Assembly (NCBI RefSeq): GCF_002860255.1
Contig: NZ_PGVE01000072.1
Coordinates: 1 to 64,000, forward strand
Origin: Neobacillus cucumis
GTDB lineage: Bacteria > Bacillota > Bacilli > Bacillales > Cytobacillaceae
DNA length: 64,000 nucleotides
Reading direction: 5' to 3'
Shown here: one piece after another, positions 9,036 to 17,671 of the stretch
How the letters are laid out: every line of letters starts with the position of its first letter
Position numbering within the stretch: the stretch's first letter is position 1
The notes under the pieces: generated by a model
What the model was told of the DNA's origin: nothing
Seen by the model: only the letters and a program-made list of their open reading frames with translations
The model's database searches: none
Translations under genes and position numbers: made by a program

Positions 9036-10949
9036 ATGAAGTTGCCCATAGTAAGAACGGGATTATTGGCTGGTTTTATGCTGCTTGGATTTTCTCATGA
9101 AAAAGCTTCTGCACAAACGGTATGGCCAGCCCAGTGTACAACATTAGGTAAAGTTCAAACAAATCAAAATCCCTCGTTTCAACAAGTAAACTGCCTATTA
9201 ACGAAAGCTGCTGTAGAAGCAAAGATTCCTCCTGAAGTGGTTAAAGCGATAGCAGCACAAGAAAGTGGCTGGAGACAATTTACCGACGATGGCCAACCCT
9301 TTATTTCGACAGATGACGGAATCGGTATCATGCAAATTACCAATCAATCAAGCTATGATGTAAATCAATTAAAAGATGATATCTACTATAATATCAAGGC
9401 AGGCGTAGAAATCCTCAGTGGTATGTATCATCGTACCGATCTTCCTAAAATAAAAGGGGCGGGACCTGAGGTGATAGAAAATTGGTACTTCCCAGTTATG
9501 GCGTATAATGGGACAAAGCCTGTAAATAGTCCTCTTAAGCAAGATACCGGGATTGTGAATGACATGGCGTATCAAGAAAAGGTTTTTGACCATATTTTTC
9601 AAGATAGTTACTTGGAAGATACCAAACTAGCACAGTTCCCTTTTAGTGTAGGCGACTTTAAATATCAAACAGATAGCACGAATAATATTGAATTTTTAAA
9701 GAAGGAATATATCATTTCTGACCAAATGCACCCTTCTAACTATCGATTTAAAGCGGGAGACAAAGTCATTGTAACAAAAGATGGTGCAAAATTAAGGCCA
9801 CAACCTGGTACTTCTTCGAGTTGGAATGAGTTAACAAAAGGTACTCCTCTAACTGTTGAAGGGGATTTTGTGTACGACCAAGAATCAATCAGCAACCAAT
9901 TTGTCTGGTACCCAGTCAAAACAGCAGATCAAAAATTAACCGGATATATTTCTTCTGCTTATATTACAAACAAGTTAGATTCTCCGAAGGTCGGTCCCGT
10001 CGATGATAATAATGTATCTATTTCTGGCACCGCACCGAGTAATGTCACCATTCAAGTCATGAGCGGAGCCAAAGTGATCGGCACCGCTGTCACTGATGGA
10101 AATGGGGCTTTCAAGGTGACAATTCCTGTTCAAAAGGCAGGCACTCAACTGACGATATTCTATAAGGATCAATATAACGCTCCTAGCACTCCTACTACAA
10201 AAGGAATAACAGATAAAACGGCTCCTGCTAGTGCAGTCGTAAACACGGTAAATAACAAGGCAGCGGCAGTGACAGGAAAAACAGAATCCAATGCAACTGT
10301 AACCGCGACAATCGCCGGGAAAGCTTATACGACAAAAGCGGATGGGTATGGGAACTACCATGTAGATATACCGGTTCAAAATGCAGGAACAAGTATCTCT
10401 GTCACAGCAAAAGACCTTGCAGGTAATGTAAGTGTGGCAAGGACTATGAAAGTTGTAAAAGTAGCCCCGAATATCCCAACGGTTTACACGGTGAATAACA
10501 AGGCAGCTGCAGTGACAGGAAAAACAGAAGCCAATGCAACGGTGACTGCGACAATCGCCGGGAAAGCTTATACAGTAAAAGCGGATAAACTAGGAAATTA
10601 CAAAGTGACGATCCCCGTACAAAACACAGGAACAAAATTATCTGTCACGGCAAAAGACAGTCTGGGACATGTAAGTGTGGCGAGAAGTACTACAGTTATA
10701 CGAGTGGCACCGAATCAGCCGACGGTGAATATAGTAAGATACTATTCTACGAATGTAACAGGAAAAACAGAGAAATATGCAACCGTTGCAGTAAAAATCG
10801 GAACAAGGACATACACAGCCAAGGCGAATGTTTATGGAAATTATAAAGTGTATATCCCGAAGCAACGGGTTGGAACAAAAGTATATGTGTATGCGAAAGA
10901 TGCAAAAGGGATGGTAAGTGCAACAAGACTAATAACAGTTTCAAAATAA
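9036..10949 (+). CDS. Secreted lytic transglycosylase with SH3 and Ig-like repeats
   Basis: Probable cell-wall hydrolase. Residues 1-27 are a signal peptide ending at ASA. Residues 45-190 resemble a soluble lytic transglycosylase: the presumed catalytic Glu76 lies in AIAAQESGWRQF, followed by GIGIMQIT (95-102) and MAYNGT. Residues 240-312 look like a bacterial SH3 domain (GDKVIVTKDGAKLRPQPG). From 313 to the end are four Ig-like (Big-type) repeats of about 80 residues, each with a core like VTGKTEANATVTATIAGK; the second and third are nearly identical at DNA level (10250-10460 and 10495-10690), pointing to recent duplication. The site AGGAG lies nine bases before ATG 9036. It probably binds and remodels peptidoglycan outside the cell. 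Confidence 0.8.
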   Translation: MKLPIVRTGLLAGFMLLGFSHEKASAQTVWPAQCTTLGKVQTNQNPSFQQVNCLLTKAAVEAKIPPEVVKAIAAQESGWRQFTDDGQPFISTDDGIGIMQITNQSSYDVNQLKDDIYYNIKAGVEILSGMYHRTDLPKIKGAGPEVIENWYFPVMAYNGTKPVNSPLKQDTGIVNDMAYQEKVFDHIFQDSYLEDTKLAQFPFSVGDFKYQTDSTNNIEFLKKEYIISDQMHPSNYRFKAGDKVIVTKDGAKLRPQPGTSSSWNELTKGTPLTVEGDFVYDQESISNQFVWYPVKTADQKLTGYISSAYITNKLDSPKVGPVDDNNVSISGTAPSNVTIQVMSGAKVIGTAVTDGNGAFKVTIPVQKAGTQLTIFYKDQYNAPSTPTTKGITDKTAPASAVVNTVNNKAAAVTGKTESNATVTATIAGKAYTTKADGYGNYHVDIPVQNAGTSISVTAKDLAGNVSVARTMKVVKVAPNIPTVYTVNNKAAAVTGKTEANATVTATIAGKAYTVKADKLGNYKVTIPVQNTGTKLSVTAKDSLGHVSVARSTTVIRVAPNQPTVNIVRYYSTNVTGKTEKYATVAVKIGTRTYTAKANVYGNYKVYIPKQRVGTKVYVYAKDAKGMVSATRLITVSK

Positions 10950-11022
10950 ATAAATCTTAGTCCCTTTCTGGTATCCTATCTACAATTACATATCTCCGTA
11001 AGCATTAATTATTAAATCCAAG

Positions 11023-11048
11023 CACCCTTTTTCTGAAGGGTGTTTTTT
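11023..11048 (+). terminator. Intrinsic terminator after transglycosylase gene
   Basis: CACCCTT/AAGGGTG stem followed by TTTTTT. The T-run is itself followed by GCTTGGA, which pairs with TCCAAGC before the stem, giving an unusual outer closing helix. Confidence 0.8.
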
Positions 11049-11318
11049 GCTTGGACTCCATTCAAGTGTCTTTTATTGAGATGATTTTTTTAAAAGTAAT
11101 AGTCTTAATTTACTGTTCTTTTGACAAAATAAGCCAAGTTTTAATGAGTGATTGTTTTTTAGTGGAATTATTCATCTATATGCACGAATATTTTACAAAA
11201 ATAGGGAAATTTCAGTTGCTAGATGTCGTTATAAAGCGAGAAGTATTTATTTTCTTTGGATAATAATAGACTTAAAATTAGGAATGTTAAGAAAAATAAA
11301 TAAAGGAGGTTTTTATTC
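11049..11318. other. Intergenic region upstream of the protease gene
   Basis: AT-rich. A 70-codon frame at 11051-11263 has no ribosome site and a low-complexity hydrophobic translation, so I do not call it. It presumably holds the protease promoter, but I cannot pick one with confidence. Confidence 0.5.
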
Positions 11319-12800
11319 ATGAGGAAGAAAAAAAGAGGAATGACAATGGTTGCCAGCAGTGTTTTGGCTATGTCTTTATTATCTTTTTCAACTAGCACTC
11401 ACACCTCTGCAAAAACACAGACGGTAAGCAAAAACTATCTAATCGCTTATAATCAATCATTGCCAAAGGACTATCAAACAGAAGTGAAAAATGCAGGAGG
11501 TGTAGTAGTAAGAGCGATTCCTGAGCTTGGGGCGCTTGAAGTAAAATCCTCAAACCCTAATTTTCTAGACAAGCTGAATTCAACATCCGTTGTGGCAGCC
11601 AATGTGGAGAAATCCTTTAAACTGGAAAATGGAAACCCAGAAGGGGCGGATGGTCAGCCTGTTGCCCTAACTCCTGATCCTGATGGTACATATTGGAGTT
11701 CCCAATGGGATATTCAACATTTAACAAATGGAGGAAAATCATACGCCATTGAATCTGGTGGTACAAAAACAACGACTGGGGTTAAACATAAGGCGGTTGT
11801 CGGAATTATCGATTCAGGAATTGATGCTGGACATCCAGACCTAAAAGCGAACTTTATGGGTGGTGAAAACTTTGTTCCTGCTGGCGGATATTATGGAGAT
11901 GTTCCTGAAGAGAAAGGAAATACCAGCAATGTCACAGATACCAACGGTCATGGAACACATGTAGCCGGTTCAATCGCCGGAAATGGAAAAGTGAAAGGTG
12001 TCGGCCCTGACTTGGGAATCCGTGCCTATCGTATTTTTGATGCCAGCGGCAGTGCGCCAACAGGACCGATCGTGGATGCGATAGTTCAAGCGGCCAACGA
12101 TGGGGTCGATGTCATTAATATGTCGATTGGAGGATTTGATAGTCTTAAATATTACTATGAAGGCACTCGTTATAGTGATGTGGCCGATGTACTCCTTTGG
12201 AAACGGGCTGTTCAGTACGCTGTTAAGAAAAATGTAACCGTTGTGGCATCTGCAGGAAATGATTCCCTCAATTACGCGGATAAAAAGGCACTTACGGACT
12301 ATATGAATGAATCCTATGGCTATTTAGGAATCAAATATAGCGGTGTAACGATTGAGGTTCCTGGCAGCACACCAGGAGTCATTAATGTATCTTCCTCCAA
12401 TGAATGGTCAACCAATAAACTTGCTTTCTATTCGAACTACGGAAATGGATTTATTGATGTAGCGGCCCCGGGAGGAGATAACGGACCAGTATATGATGCA
12501 ACATTAGATTTAAATCAACGCAATTTTACCTATCGAGCACTTTCCACATGGCCTAGATACCTGGATGCCTATTTCACCATGCAAAAGAATGATGGGTACG
12601 CCTATTTGCACGGAACATCAATGGCTGCACCAAAAGTAGCGGGAATCGCGGGAGTCATTAAGGCTGCCCATCCGGATTATACTCCATCTCAAGTGGAGGC
12701 TCTAATCGAAAAATCAGCACTAGATTATGGTAAAAAAGGCCATGATGAATTGTATGGTTCCGGTGAAGCGAATGCGTATACAGCTTTAACAAGTAAATAA
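11319..12800 (+). CDS. Secreted subtilisin-like serine protease (S8)
   Basis: Extracellular endopeptidase. Residues 1-32 form a signal peptide (basic start, hydrophobic core, cut near TSAKT). Residues 38-105 are a short propeptide of the inhibitor-I9 type. The catalytic triad is complete: Asp165 in VGIIDSGID, His211 in NGHGTHVAG and Ser434 in GTSMAAP; the oxyanion asparagine is Asn314 in SAGND. About 130 residues separate Asn314 and Ser434, longer than in classical subtilisin, with a Tyr-rich insertion, closer to the larger S8 proteases of Bacillus. AAAGGAGG precedes ATG 11319. Single gene with its own terminator. Confidence 0.92.
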   Translation: MRKKKRGMTMVASSVLAMSLLSFSTSTHTSAKTQTVSKNYLIAYNQSLPKDYQTEVKNAGGVVVRAIPELGALEVKSSNPNFLDKLNSTSVVAANVEKSFKLENGNPEGADGQPVALTPDPDGTYWSSQWDIQHLTNGGKSYAIESGGTKTTTGVKHKAVVGIIDSGIDAGHPDLKANFMGGENFVPAGGYYGDVPEEKGNTSNVTDTNGHGTHVAGSIAGNGKVKGVGPDLGIRAYRIFDASGSAPTGPIVDAIVQAANDGVDVINMSIGGFDSLKYYYEGTRYSDVADVLLWKRAVQYAVKKNVTVVASAGNDSLNYADKKALTDYMNESYGYLGIKYSGVTIEVPGSTPGVINVSSSNEWSTNKLAFYSNYGNGFIDVAAPGGDNGPVYDATLDLNQRNFTYRALSTWPRYLDAYFTMQKNDGYAYLHGTSMAAPKVAGIAGVIKAAHPDYTPSQVEALIEKSALDYGKKGHDELYGSGEANAYTALTSK

Positions 12801-12806
12801 TCTTCG

Positions 12807-12821
12807 TGGTGCCTGACACCA
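12807..12821. repeat. Dispersed palindromic repeat TGGTGCCTGACACCA, copy 1
   Basis: Interrupted palindrome (TGGTG, CCTGA, CACCA) six bases after the protease stop. Identical copies lie at 53805-53819 and 55873-55887. Confidence 0.85.
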
Positions 12822-12824
12822 AAA

Positions 12825-12862
12825 AAGAAGTCTCACTTCAATAGAAGGGGACTTCTTTTTTT
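12825..12862 (+). terminator. Intrinsic terminator after protease gene
   Basis: AAGAAGTCTC-CTTC pairs with GAAGGGGACTTCTT (one bulged A, one G-U), followed by a T-run. Confidence 0.85.
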
Positions 12863-13007
12863 GCACCTATATGATAATTTTTTATAAGTTAAAAGCTCTT
12901 TTTAGATACCACTGATACAGAGGGAAGATGGCATTATAGTGGGAAATTTAAATAAAAAGTGTATACTTACTAAATGAACACTTTTTACACTACAGGGGGG
13001 AACTTTA

Positions 13008-13868
13008 GTGGAATTTAATCCAAAGGCCATCTTTTTAGACATGGATGGAACTATCTTAAATCATCAAAATAAGGTAAGTATACATACGAAAGAAATCATT
13101 GATCAAGTAAGAAACCGCGGGATTAAAGTATTCATTGCTACTGGGAGAGCGTTTGAGGAGATAGAGGAACTCGTACCACCAGGTTTTCAAGTAGATGGAA
13201 TCGTAGCCTCTAATGGTATGGTTGGATATGCAGGCCATGAAGTAATTTTTAAACATTCTCTATCACGTGAGTTAGTAGAAACAGTTATTAAAATGGCTAG
13301 GGAAAACAAGGTTTATTATGAGCTGTTTCCCTATGGCTCACCACGTATCACATTAAAACAGGACCGTCCATATGTAGAAAACGAAATAAGAGAGCCTAAG
13401 CCGGAAGGTGTGGGTATAAATGAGTGGCTTTCTCGTAAGGAAGCGATTAAAGAAAAGATTACATGGGCGGATGAAATGATTGGAAATGAATTCTCCAAGT
13501 TCTATTTCTTTGGCAGAACAAAGGAACAGATCAATCGCTGGAAGGAAGAACTAGAGCAATTAAAGCAAGAAATAGACTTTACGACCTCGATCTCGACTGA
13601 ATATAATGTCGAATTGATGGTGGCGAACGTCAACAAAGCTACTGGAATTCAACAGATGTTAAAGCAGTTTGATTTGTCCGAGACAGAGACTATGGCAATA
13701 GGCGATAGTGACAATGATTTACCGATGCTGCGTCTCGTGAATTATGCAGTAGCGATGAAAAATGCACCGGATAGTATTAAAGAAGTAGCCGATGACGTCA
13801 CGGACTTTACTTGTGATGAAGACGGGGTATTTTATTATCTTAAGTCTAGGCTTATGTTAAAAGATTAA
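13008..13868 (+). CDS. Cof-type HAD-IIB family phosphatase
   Basis: Magnesium-dependent cytoplasmic phosphatase of the Cof/YidA group, probably acting on sugar phosphates or similar small molecules. HAD motif I is FLDMDGTIL with nucleophile Asp11 and Asp13; motif II is ATGRAFEE; motif IV is GDSDNDLPML. The C2-type cap lies at about residues 85-205. The start is GTG 13008 with a GGGGGG ribosome site seven to ten bases before. Length of 286 is normal. Substrate unknown; no operon partner. Confidence 0.9.
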   Translation: MEFNPKAIFLDMDGTILNHQNKVSIHTKEIIDQVRNRGIKVFIATGRAFEEIEELVPPGFQVDGIVASNGMVGYAGHEVIFKHSLSRELVETVIKMARENKVYYELFPYGSPRITLKQDRPYVENEIREPKPEGVGINEWLSRKEAIKEKITWADEMIGNEFSKFYFFGRTKEQINRWKEELEQLKQEIDFTTSISTEYNVELMVANVNKATGIQQMLKQFDLSETETMAIGDSDNDLPMLRLVNYAVAMKNAPDSIKEVADDVTDFTCDEDGVFYYLKSRLMLKD

Positions 13869-13992
13869 TTTTAATGCAAAAATGGAACCTCGGCCCTAAA
13901 TTGGTACGGGTTTACTTGTGAGGTGCAAAACGGTAAATCGCAGACCAAATCAAATAGCAAATCACATAAACTTCCCAGTATTTTTCACAGTC

Positions 13993-14031
13993 AAAAAGGC
14001 ATAGAGATGCAACTATCTCTAAGCCTTTTTT
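13993..14031 (+). terminator. Intrinsic terminator
   Basis: AAAAAGGC-TAGAGAT pairs with ATCTCTA-GCCTTTTT around GCAACT, 125 bp after the phosphatase gene. Confidence 0.8.
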
Positions 14032-14064
14032 GAATTTTCTTTTTTTCAAAAAGAAAGTCTGATA

Positions 14065-14252
14065 AATAAGCGGAGAATTTTCTCTTAATTAGAAAATAGC
14101 ACTGAAATTAGCTTAAATAGACGGAAAGATTCCGACTATTGATTCGAAAAACGTGAAAATGGTTAATTTTGCTTTGCTTAATCGGAAAACCTCCGCTTAT
14201 ATCCCCCGAATCGAGCTCTATTCTGCAGTCTAACCGAAAAATCTCCGCTTAT
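14065..14252. repeat. Cluster of AATAAGCGGAG-type dispersed repeats
   Basis: Three related elements: AAATAAGCGGAGAATTTTC on the plus strand at 14065-14083, and minus-strand copies at 14178-14200 and 14231-14252, with consensus AATAAGCGGAG-N-TTTTC-N-TTAA. A fourth degenerate palindromic relative, AATAGACGGAAAGATTCCG, lies at 14115-14133. The rest of the 800-bp gap (13869-14623) holds no gene that I can support. Confidence 0.7.
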
Positions 14253-14622
14253 TTAAATATTACTGGTTACTCAATTAAGGATAAGACCTCTTACTAGATC
14301 ACAAATAATTCACACACACTCCAATAATTATTTCAAACCCTGTGATTTACTATGTGAATTAAGACAAAATAAACAATTAAAATTTGCCGAAATGTTGATA
14401 AATCAGTAAAAAAAGTACTATGAATTATATAGTGAATTCAAGTGCTTTTCATATGTGTTTTACAATGTTTGCAACTCTATAGTAAACCCGTTACCTGATT
14501 TGGTATGGGGTTTTTGTTTTTTAACAATTAGTGGACAAATATAATAAGTATGGGCTGTGATTAAAAAGGGGAATTTCCATTGCATTGTTTTCAAAAAGTG
14601 TATATGGTATATTAATACCAAC

Positions 14623-14646
14623 ACTTATTAAAGATCTTTAATAAGT
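14623..14646. promoter_or_regulatory. Perfect palindromic operator upstream of the ROK regulator
   Basis: ACTTATTAAAGA followed by its exact reverse complement TCTTTAATAAGT: a perfect 24-bp palindrome 19 bp before the ROK start codon. Related sites at 15699-15722 and 15735-15758 stand before the MFS gene. Probably the binding site of the adjacent regulator. Confidence 0.8.
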
Positions 14647-14665
14647 CTTCATGGTGGTGAATTGA

Positions 14666-15691
14666 GTGAATGAGATATTAGCTACTCCGAAATCTTTGAA
14701 AAAAGTAATCCTTCGTGGTATACGTACAACACTTTTAGAACTTGGAAGTGCAACAAAGATTGAACTCAGCAATAAATTAGAAATTAGTTTCCCAACCATA
14801 AGTAAGTTCCTAACACAGATGGAGAAGGATGGGGAAATTATTTTAGTTGGATTAGATGATTCAAGTGGCGGGCGAAGAGCAAAAAGATATAAGTATAATC
14901 CTGAGCACATGTTAGGTCTGGCCATATTTTTAGAGAAAACAGAGACAAATTATACTATTTTTAATTGTGTAGGAGATGTAAAGGAACAAGGAAGCGCGCC
15001 TAGTGTTTTACAAGAGGATGGTTTAAATTTATTAACTAAATGCATTGATAACATAATGATTAAATATCCGAAAATTAGTTCTATGGCCATTGGCGTTCCT
15101 GGTTCGGTTGATGGTGGTAGGATTTTTTATATACCAGGATACGAGCAGTTTCAAAATTTTGATTTAAAAGGTTACTATGAGGATCAATTTTCAATACCAG
15201 TCGTAGTAGAGAACGATATGAATGCTGCTGTTCTCGGTTATTACAAAACTAGAGGAATGAAGGGCAAGAAATCCCTTATCTATTTATATGCTGGTCAAAA
15301 CGGACCAGGTGCAGGAATAATGATAAATGGTGAAGTGGTTCGAGGAAGTACCTATTTTTCAGGAGAGATTTCATTCGTCCCACAGTATAATGATCAAAAT
15401 TTTGGTCAAGCTTTTGAAAATGGTAGTGGATCTAAAATCGGTAAGGACAATGAGATTGATGCCATTAGCAGATTAGTAGCCACTTTTGTAGCGGTTCTTA
15501 ACCCTCATACTATCATATTTTGTAAGGATGAAGTGGAAAAGGAAATATTAGATAAAATTGCCATAGACAGCTCAAAATATATCCCGTCAGAACATCTTCC
15601 AGAGCTTACAATGAGTGATTTGAAGCAAGACTATTTATTTGGATTACAAAGATTAAGCCTTGATCTCCTAATCGAGGAAGTAAACAATTAA
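14666..15691 (+). CDS. ROK-family transcriptional regulator
   Basis: Sugar-responsive repressor of the XylR/NagC type. Residues 8-70 form a winged helix (KVILRGIRTTLLELGSATKI then LSNKLEISFPTISKFL as the recognition helix). Residues 85-340 form a ROK sugar-kinase-like domain with GVPGSVDGG and VVENDMNAAVLGYY. The zinc-binding Cys cluster of ROK kinases (CGxxGCxE) is absent, since the equivalent region reads STYFSGEISFVPQYND, so the domain probably only senses ligand. The start is GTG 14666 behind GGTGGTGA. It sits between a perfect palindrome and two similar sites, so autoregulation plus control of the MFS gene is likely. Confidence 0.85.
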   Translation: MNEILATPKSLKKVILRGIRTTLLELGSATKIELSNKLEISFPTISKFLTQMEKDGEIILVGLDDSSGGRRAKRYKYNPEHMLGLAIFLEKTETNYTIFNCVGDVKEQGSAPSVLQEDGLNLLTKCIDNIMIKYPKISSMAIGVPGSVDGGRIFYIPGYEQFQNFDLKGYYEDQFSIPVVVENDMNAAVLGYYKTRGMKGKKSLIYLYAGQNGPGAGIMINGEVVRGSTYFSGEISFVPQYNDQNFGQAFENGSGSKIGKDNEIDAISRLVATFVAVLNPHTIIFCKDEVEKEILDKIAIDSSKYIPSEHLPELTMSDLKQDYLFGLQRLSLDLLIEEVNN

Positions 15692-15698
15692 TCTGGAA

Positions 15699-15758
15699 AC
15701 TTATTAAAGAAATTTAATAAGTTTTTATTTCCATACTTTTTAAATATCTTTAATAAGT
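15699..15758. promoter_or_regulatory. Two further ROK operator-like palindromes before the MFS gene
   Basis: Site 15699-15722 has arms ACTTATTAAA and TTTAATAAGT around GAAA; site 15735-15758 has ACTTTTTAAA and TCTTTAATAAGT with mismatches in the left arm. Centres are 36 bp apart, between the regulator stop and the transporter start. Confidence 0.75.
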
Positions 15759-15823
15759 GTGTTTACATAATGGAGAATAAGTGAAGTACATTGGACACTA
15801 AATAATGAAAGGTGAAGTAAAAC

Positions 15824-17059
15824 ATGACAACATTCCTTTTAATCATCATTTATTTAGCATTTATTAGCTTAGGTTTACCAGATTCATTGTTGGGGGTAGC
15901 TTGGCCAGTGATGCAATTGGACTTTGGGGCTCCGCTTGAGACGGCTGGATTCCTTTTTATGACCATTGCAGGGGGGACCATTATTTCCAGCCTAGTCAGC
16001 GGAAAGGTACTGAATAGGTTCGGGACTAGCAAAGTCACGTTTGTCAGCGTCTTAATGACTGCTGCTGCTTTGCTGGGATTTCATTTTGCTCCTTCCGTTG
16101 TTTGGTTGATTGTTTGTGCGATACCACTTGGATTAGGGGCAGGAGCGGTTGATGCGGGATTAAACGATTATGTGGCCACACATTATAAGGCCCACCATAT
16201 GAGCTGGTTACATTGTTTTTGGGGAGTCGGAGCTACCTTGGGTCCGATCATTATGGCTCAGTTTATTTCAGGGGATAATTCTTGGAGAAGTGGTTATTTT
16301 ACCATTTCTGTAATGCAGTTCGCGTTAGCGGTTATCCTTTTCTTCACTTTGCCCTTGTGGAACAAAGTGAAGAAAAACAATGCTCTCTCATTAAATGATG
16401 AGCAGGAAGATTTAAATGATGTACTTCATATGTCAGAGTCTAAAAATGTAAAGCCTCTGCAAATAAAAGGAGTGAAGCTGGCTCTGATTTCCTTCTTATT
16501 TTACTGTGGAGTTGAATCAACAGTGGGTCTTTGGGGAAGCAGCTTTTTGGTTAATGTTAAAGAGTTACCCGCAGCTGCAGCTGCACAATGGGTTTCCTTA
16601 TATTATGCAGGAATAACAATGGGGAGATTTATTACTGGCTTTATTACTTTTAAAATTAGTAACCCATCTCTGATTAGAATGGGGCAGATCATTGCATTAG
16701 GCGGTACCACACTTCTATTCCTGCCATTGCCGTCTATTTTCTCGCTTGTCGGTTTTATTATGATTGGATTAGGATTAGCTCCAATCTTCCCGTGTATGTT
16801 ACATGAAACACCAACGCGTTTTGGGAAGAAGCATTCCCAGACCATTATGGGCTATCAAATGGCAGTTGCCTATACAGGAAGTACATTTATGCCACCCCTT
16901 CTTGGGTTCACTGCCTCTCATTCAACAATAGGAATTTTTCCATATTGTATGGTTATTTTTGTTGCAGCAATGCTCCTAAGTTCAGAAAAATTAAATGCCT
17001 TATTGAAAAAGAATGAGTTAATAAAGAGCGAAAATAAAAGTTCAACCATTTTTTTATGA
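15824..17059 (+). CDS. MFS transporter, sugar permease-like
   Basis: Twelve-helix major facilitator protein of 411 residues. The N terminus FLLIIIYLAFISLGLPDSLLG and the pattern of helices resemble the FucP/GlcP-like branch of MFS permeases; a hydrophilic loop at about residues 185-220 separates the two six-helix halves. It lies 132 bp after the ROK regulator, and the intergenic region carries two copies of the presumed ROK operator, so a sugar or sugar derivative is the likely substrate. AAAGGTG precedes ATG 15824. The exact substrate cannot be read from sequence. Confidence 0.82.
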   Translation: MTTFLLIIIYLAFISLGLPDSLLGVAWPVMQLDFGAPLETAGFLFMTIAGGTIISSLVSGKVLNRFGTSKVTFVSVLMTAAALLGFHFAPSVVWLIVCAIPLGLGAGAVDAGLNDYVATHYKAHHMSWLHCFWGVGATLGPIIMAQFISGDNSWRSGYFTISVMQFALAVILFFTLPLWNKVKKNNALSLNDEQEDLNDVLHMSESKNVKPLQIKGVKLALISFLFYCGVESTVGLWGSSFLVNVKELPAAAAAQWVSLYYAGITMGRFITGFITFKISNPSLIRMGQIIALGGTTLLFLPLPSIFSLVGFIMIGLGLAPIFPCMLHETPTRFGKKHSQTIMGYQMAVAYTGSTFMPPLLGFTASHSTIGIFPYCMVIFVAAMLLSSEKLNALLKKNELIKSENKSSTIFL

Positions 17060-17212
17060 TTTGAAGAATGCTGTAAGAAGACTAGATAAGAGATGGATAA
17101 CCAATTAATTCAATAGTGGCTGGAAATCCTGCAAGGTTTTATAAATATATAAATCTTAAGACACAAGCAAGATTGTGAAATATGTATTAAAACTAACTGA
17201 AGCTTGCGTTGT

Positions 17213-17250
17213 AAAAAGGGTTGCTTTTCAACAGCCCTTTTTCTTTTTCT
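17213..17250 (+). terminator. Intrinsic terminator after MFS gene
   Basis: AAAAAGGGTTG pairs with CAGCCCTTTTT around CTTTTCAA, followed by CTTTTTC. Confidence 0.75.
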
Positions 17251-17372
17251 ACTACCGGGCAGGGGCAGAATTCGACCGCTCAATTCAGAGGCAGGCAACC
17301 AGTTCACTAGTCTGGGGGGATTTTAAAAAATGTAACTGAAAAAGAAAGGATTTCAGTAAAAAAAGGGGGTTT

Positions 17373-17435
17373 GCGCGGTATTAATAAGAAAGTGCGCGGA
17401 AAAAATCCGAAACCGCGCGGAATTCCAGTCGAAGT
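17373..17435. repeat. GCGCGG repeats at exact 21-bp spacing
   Basis: GCGCGG starts at 17373, 17394 and 17415, exactly 21 bp (two helical turns) apart, in an otherwise AT-rich gap between convergent genes. The bases between copies are only partly conserved (AA-TCCGAA, AATTCCAGTCGAA). The rest of the gap 17060-17671 shows no supported gene. Confidence 0.7.
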
Positions 17436-17671
17436 CCACTGAATTGCATCCCATTCAACCCCCTAAACAAATGAAAATTACACAATTTTTTTAAAACTAT
17501 GTAGGAATCTCCCAAACCCTTATCTTTATCATAGAACCCAACAATAACATCGGGACATTATATTTTGATAATTTCTTTCACCAGCTTATCCGGAAAAACC
17601 CGGACGGTAATTAAAAAAGGATTATCTGCTAAGGTAATAGACGTTTAAAAACCGATAAAAAGTTACTTATT

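Noticed and set aside
9975..10944. Several long minus-strand frames opposite the Ig-repeat region
   Set aside because: Shadows of the repetitive coding sequence; Cys/Ser/Tyr-rich translations and no start signals.
11051..11263. 70-codon open frame before the protease gene
   Set aside because: Begins inside a terminator region without a ribosome site; composition is that of AT-rich noncoding DNA.
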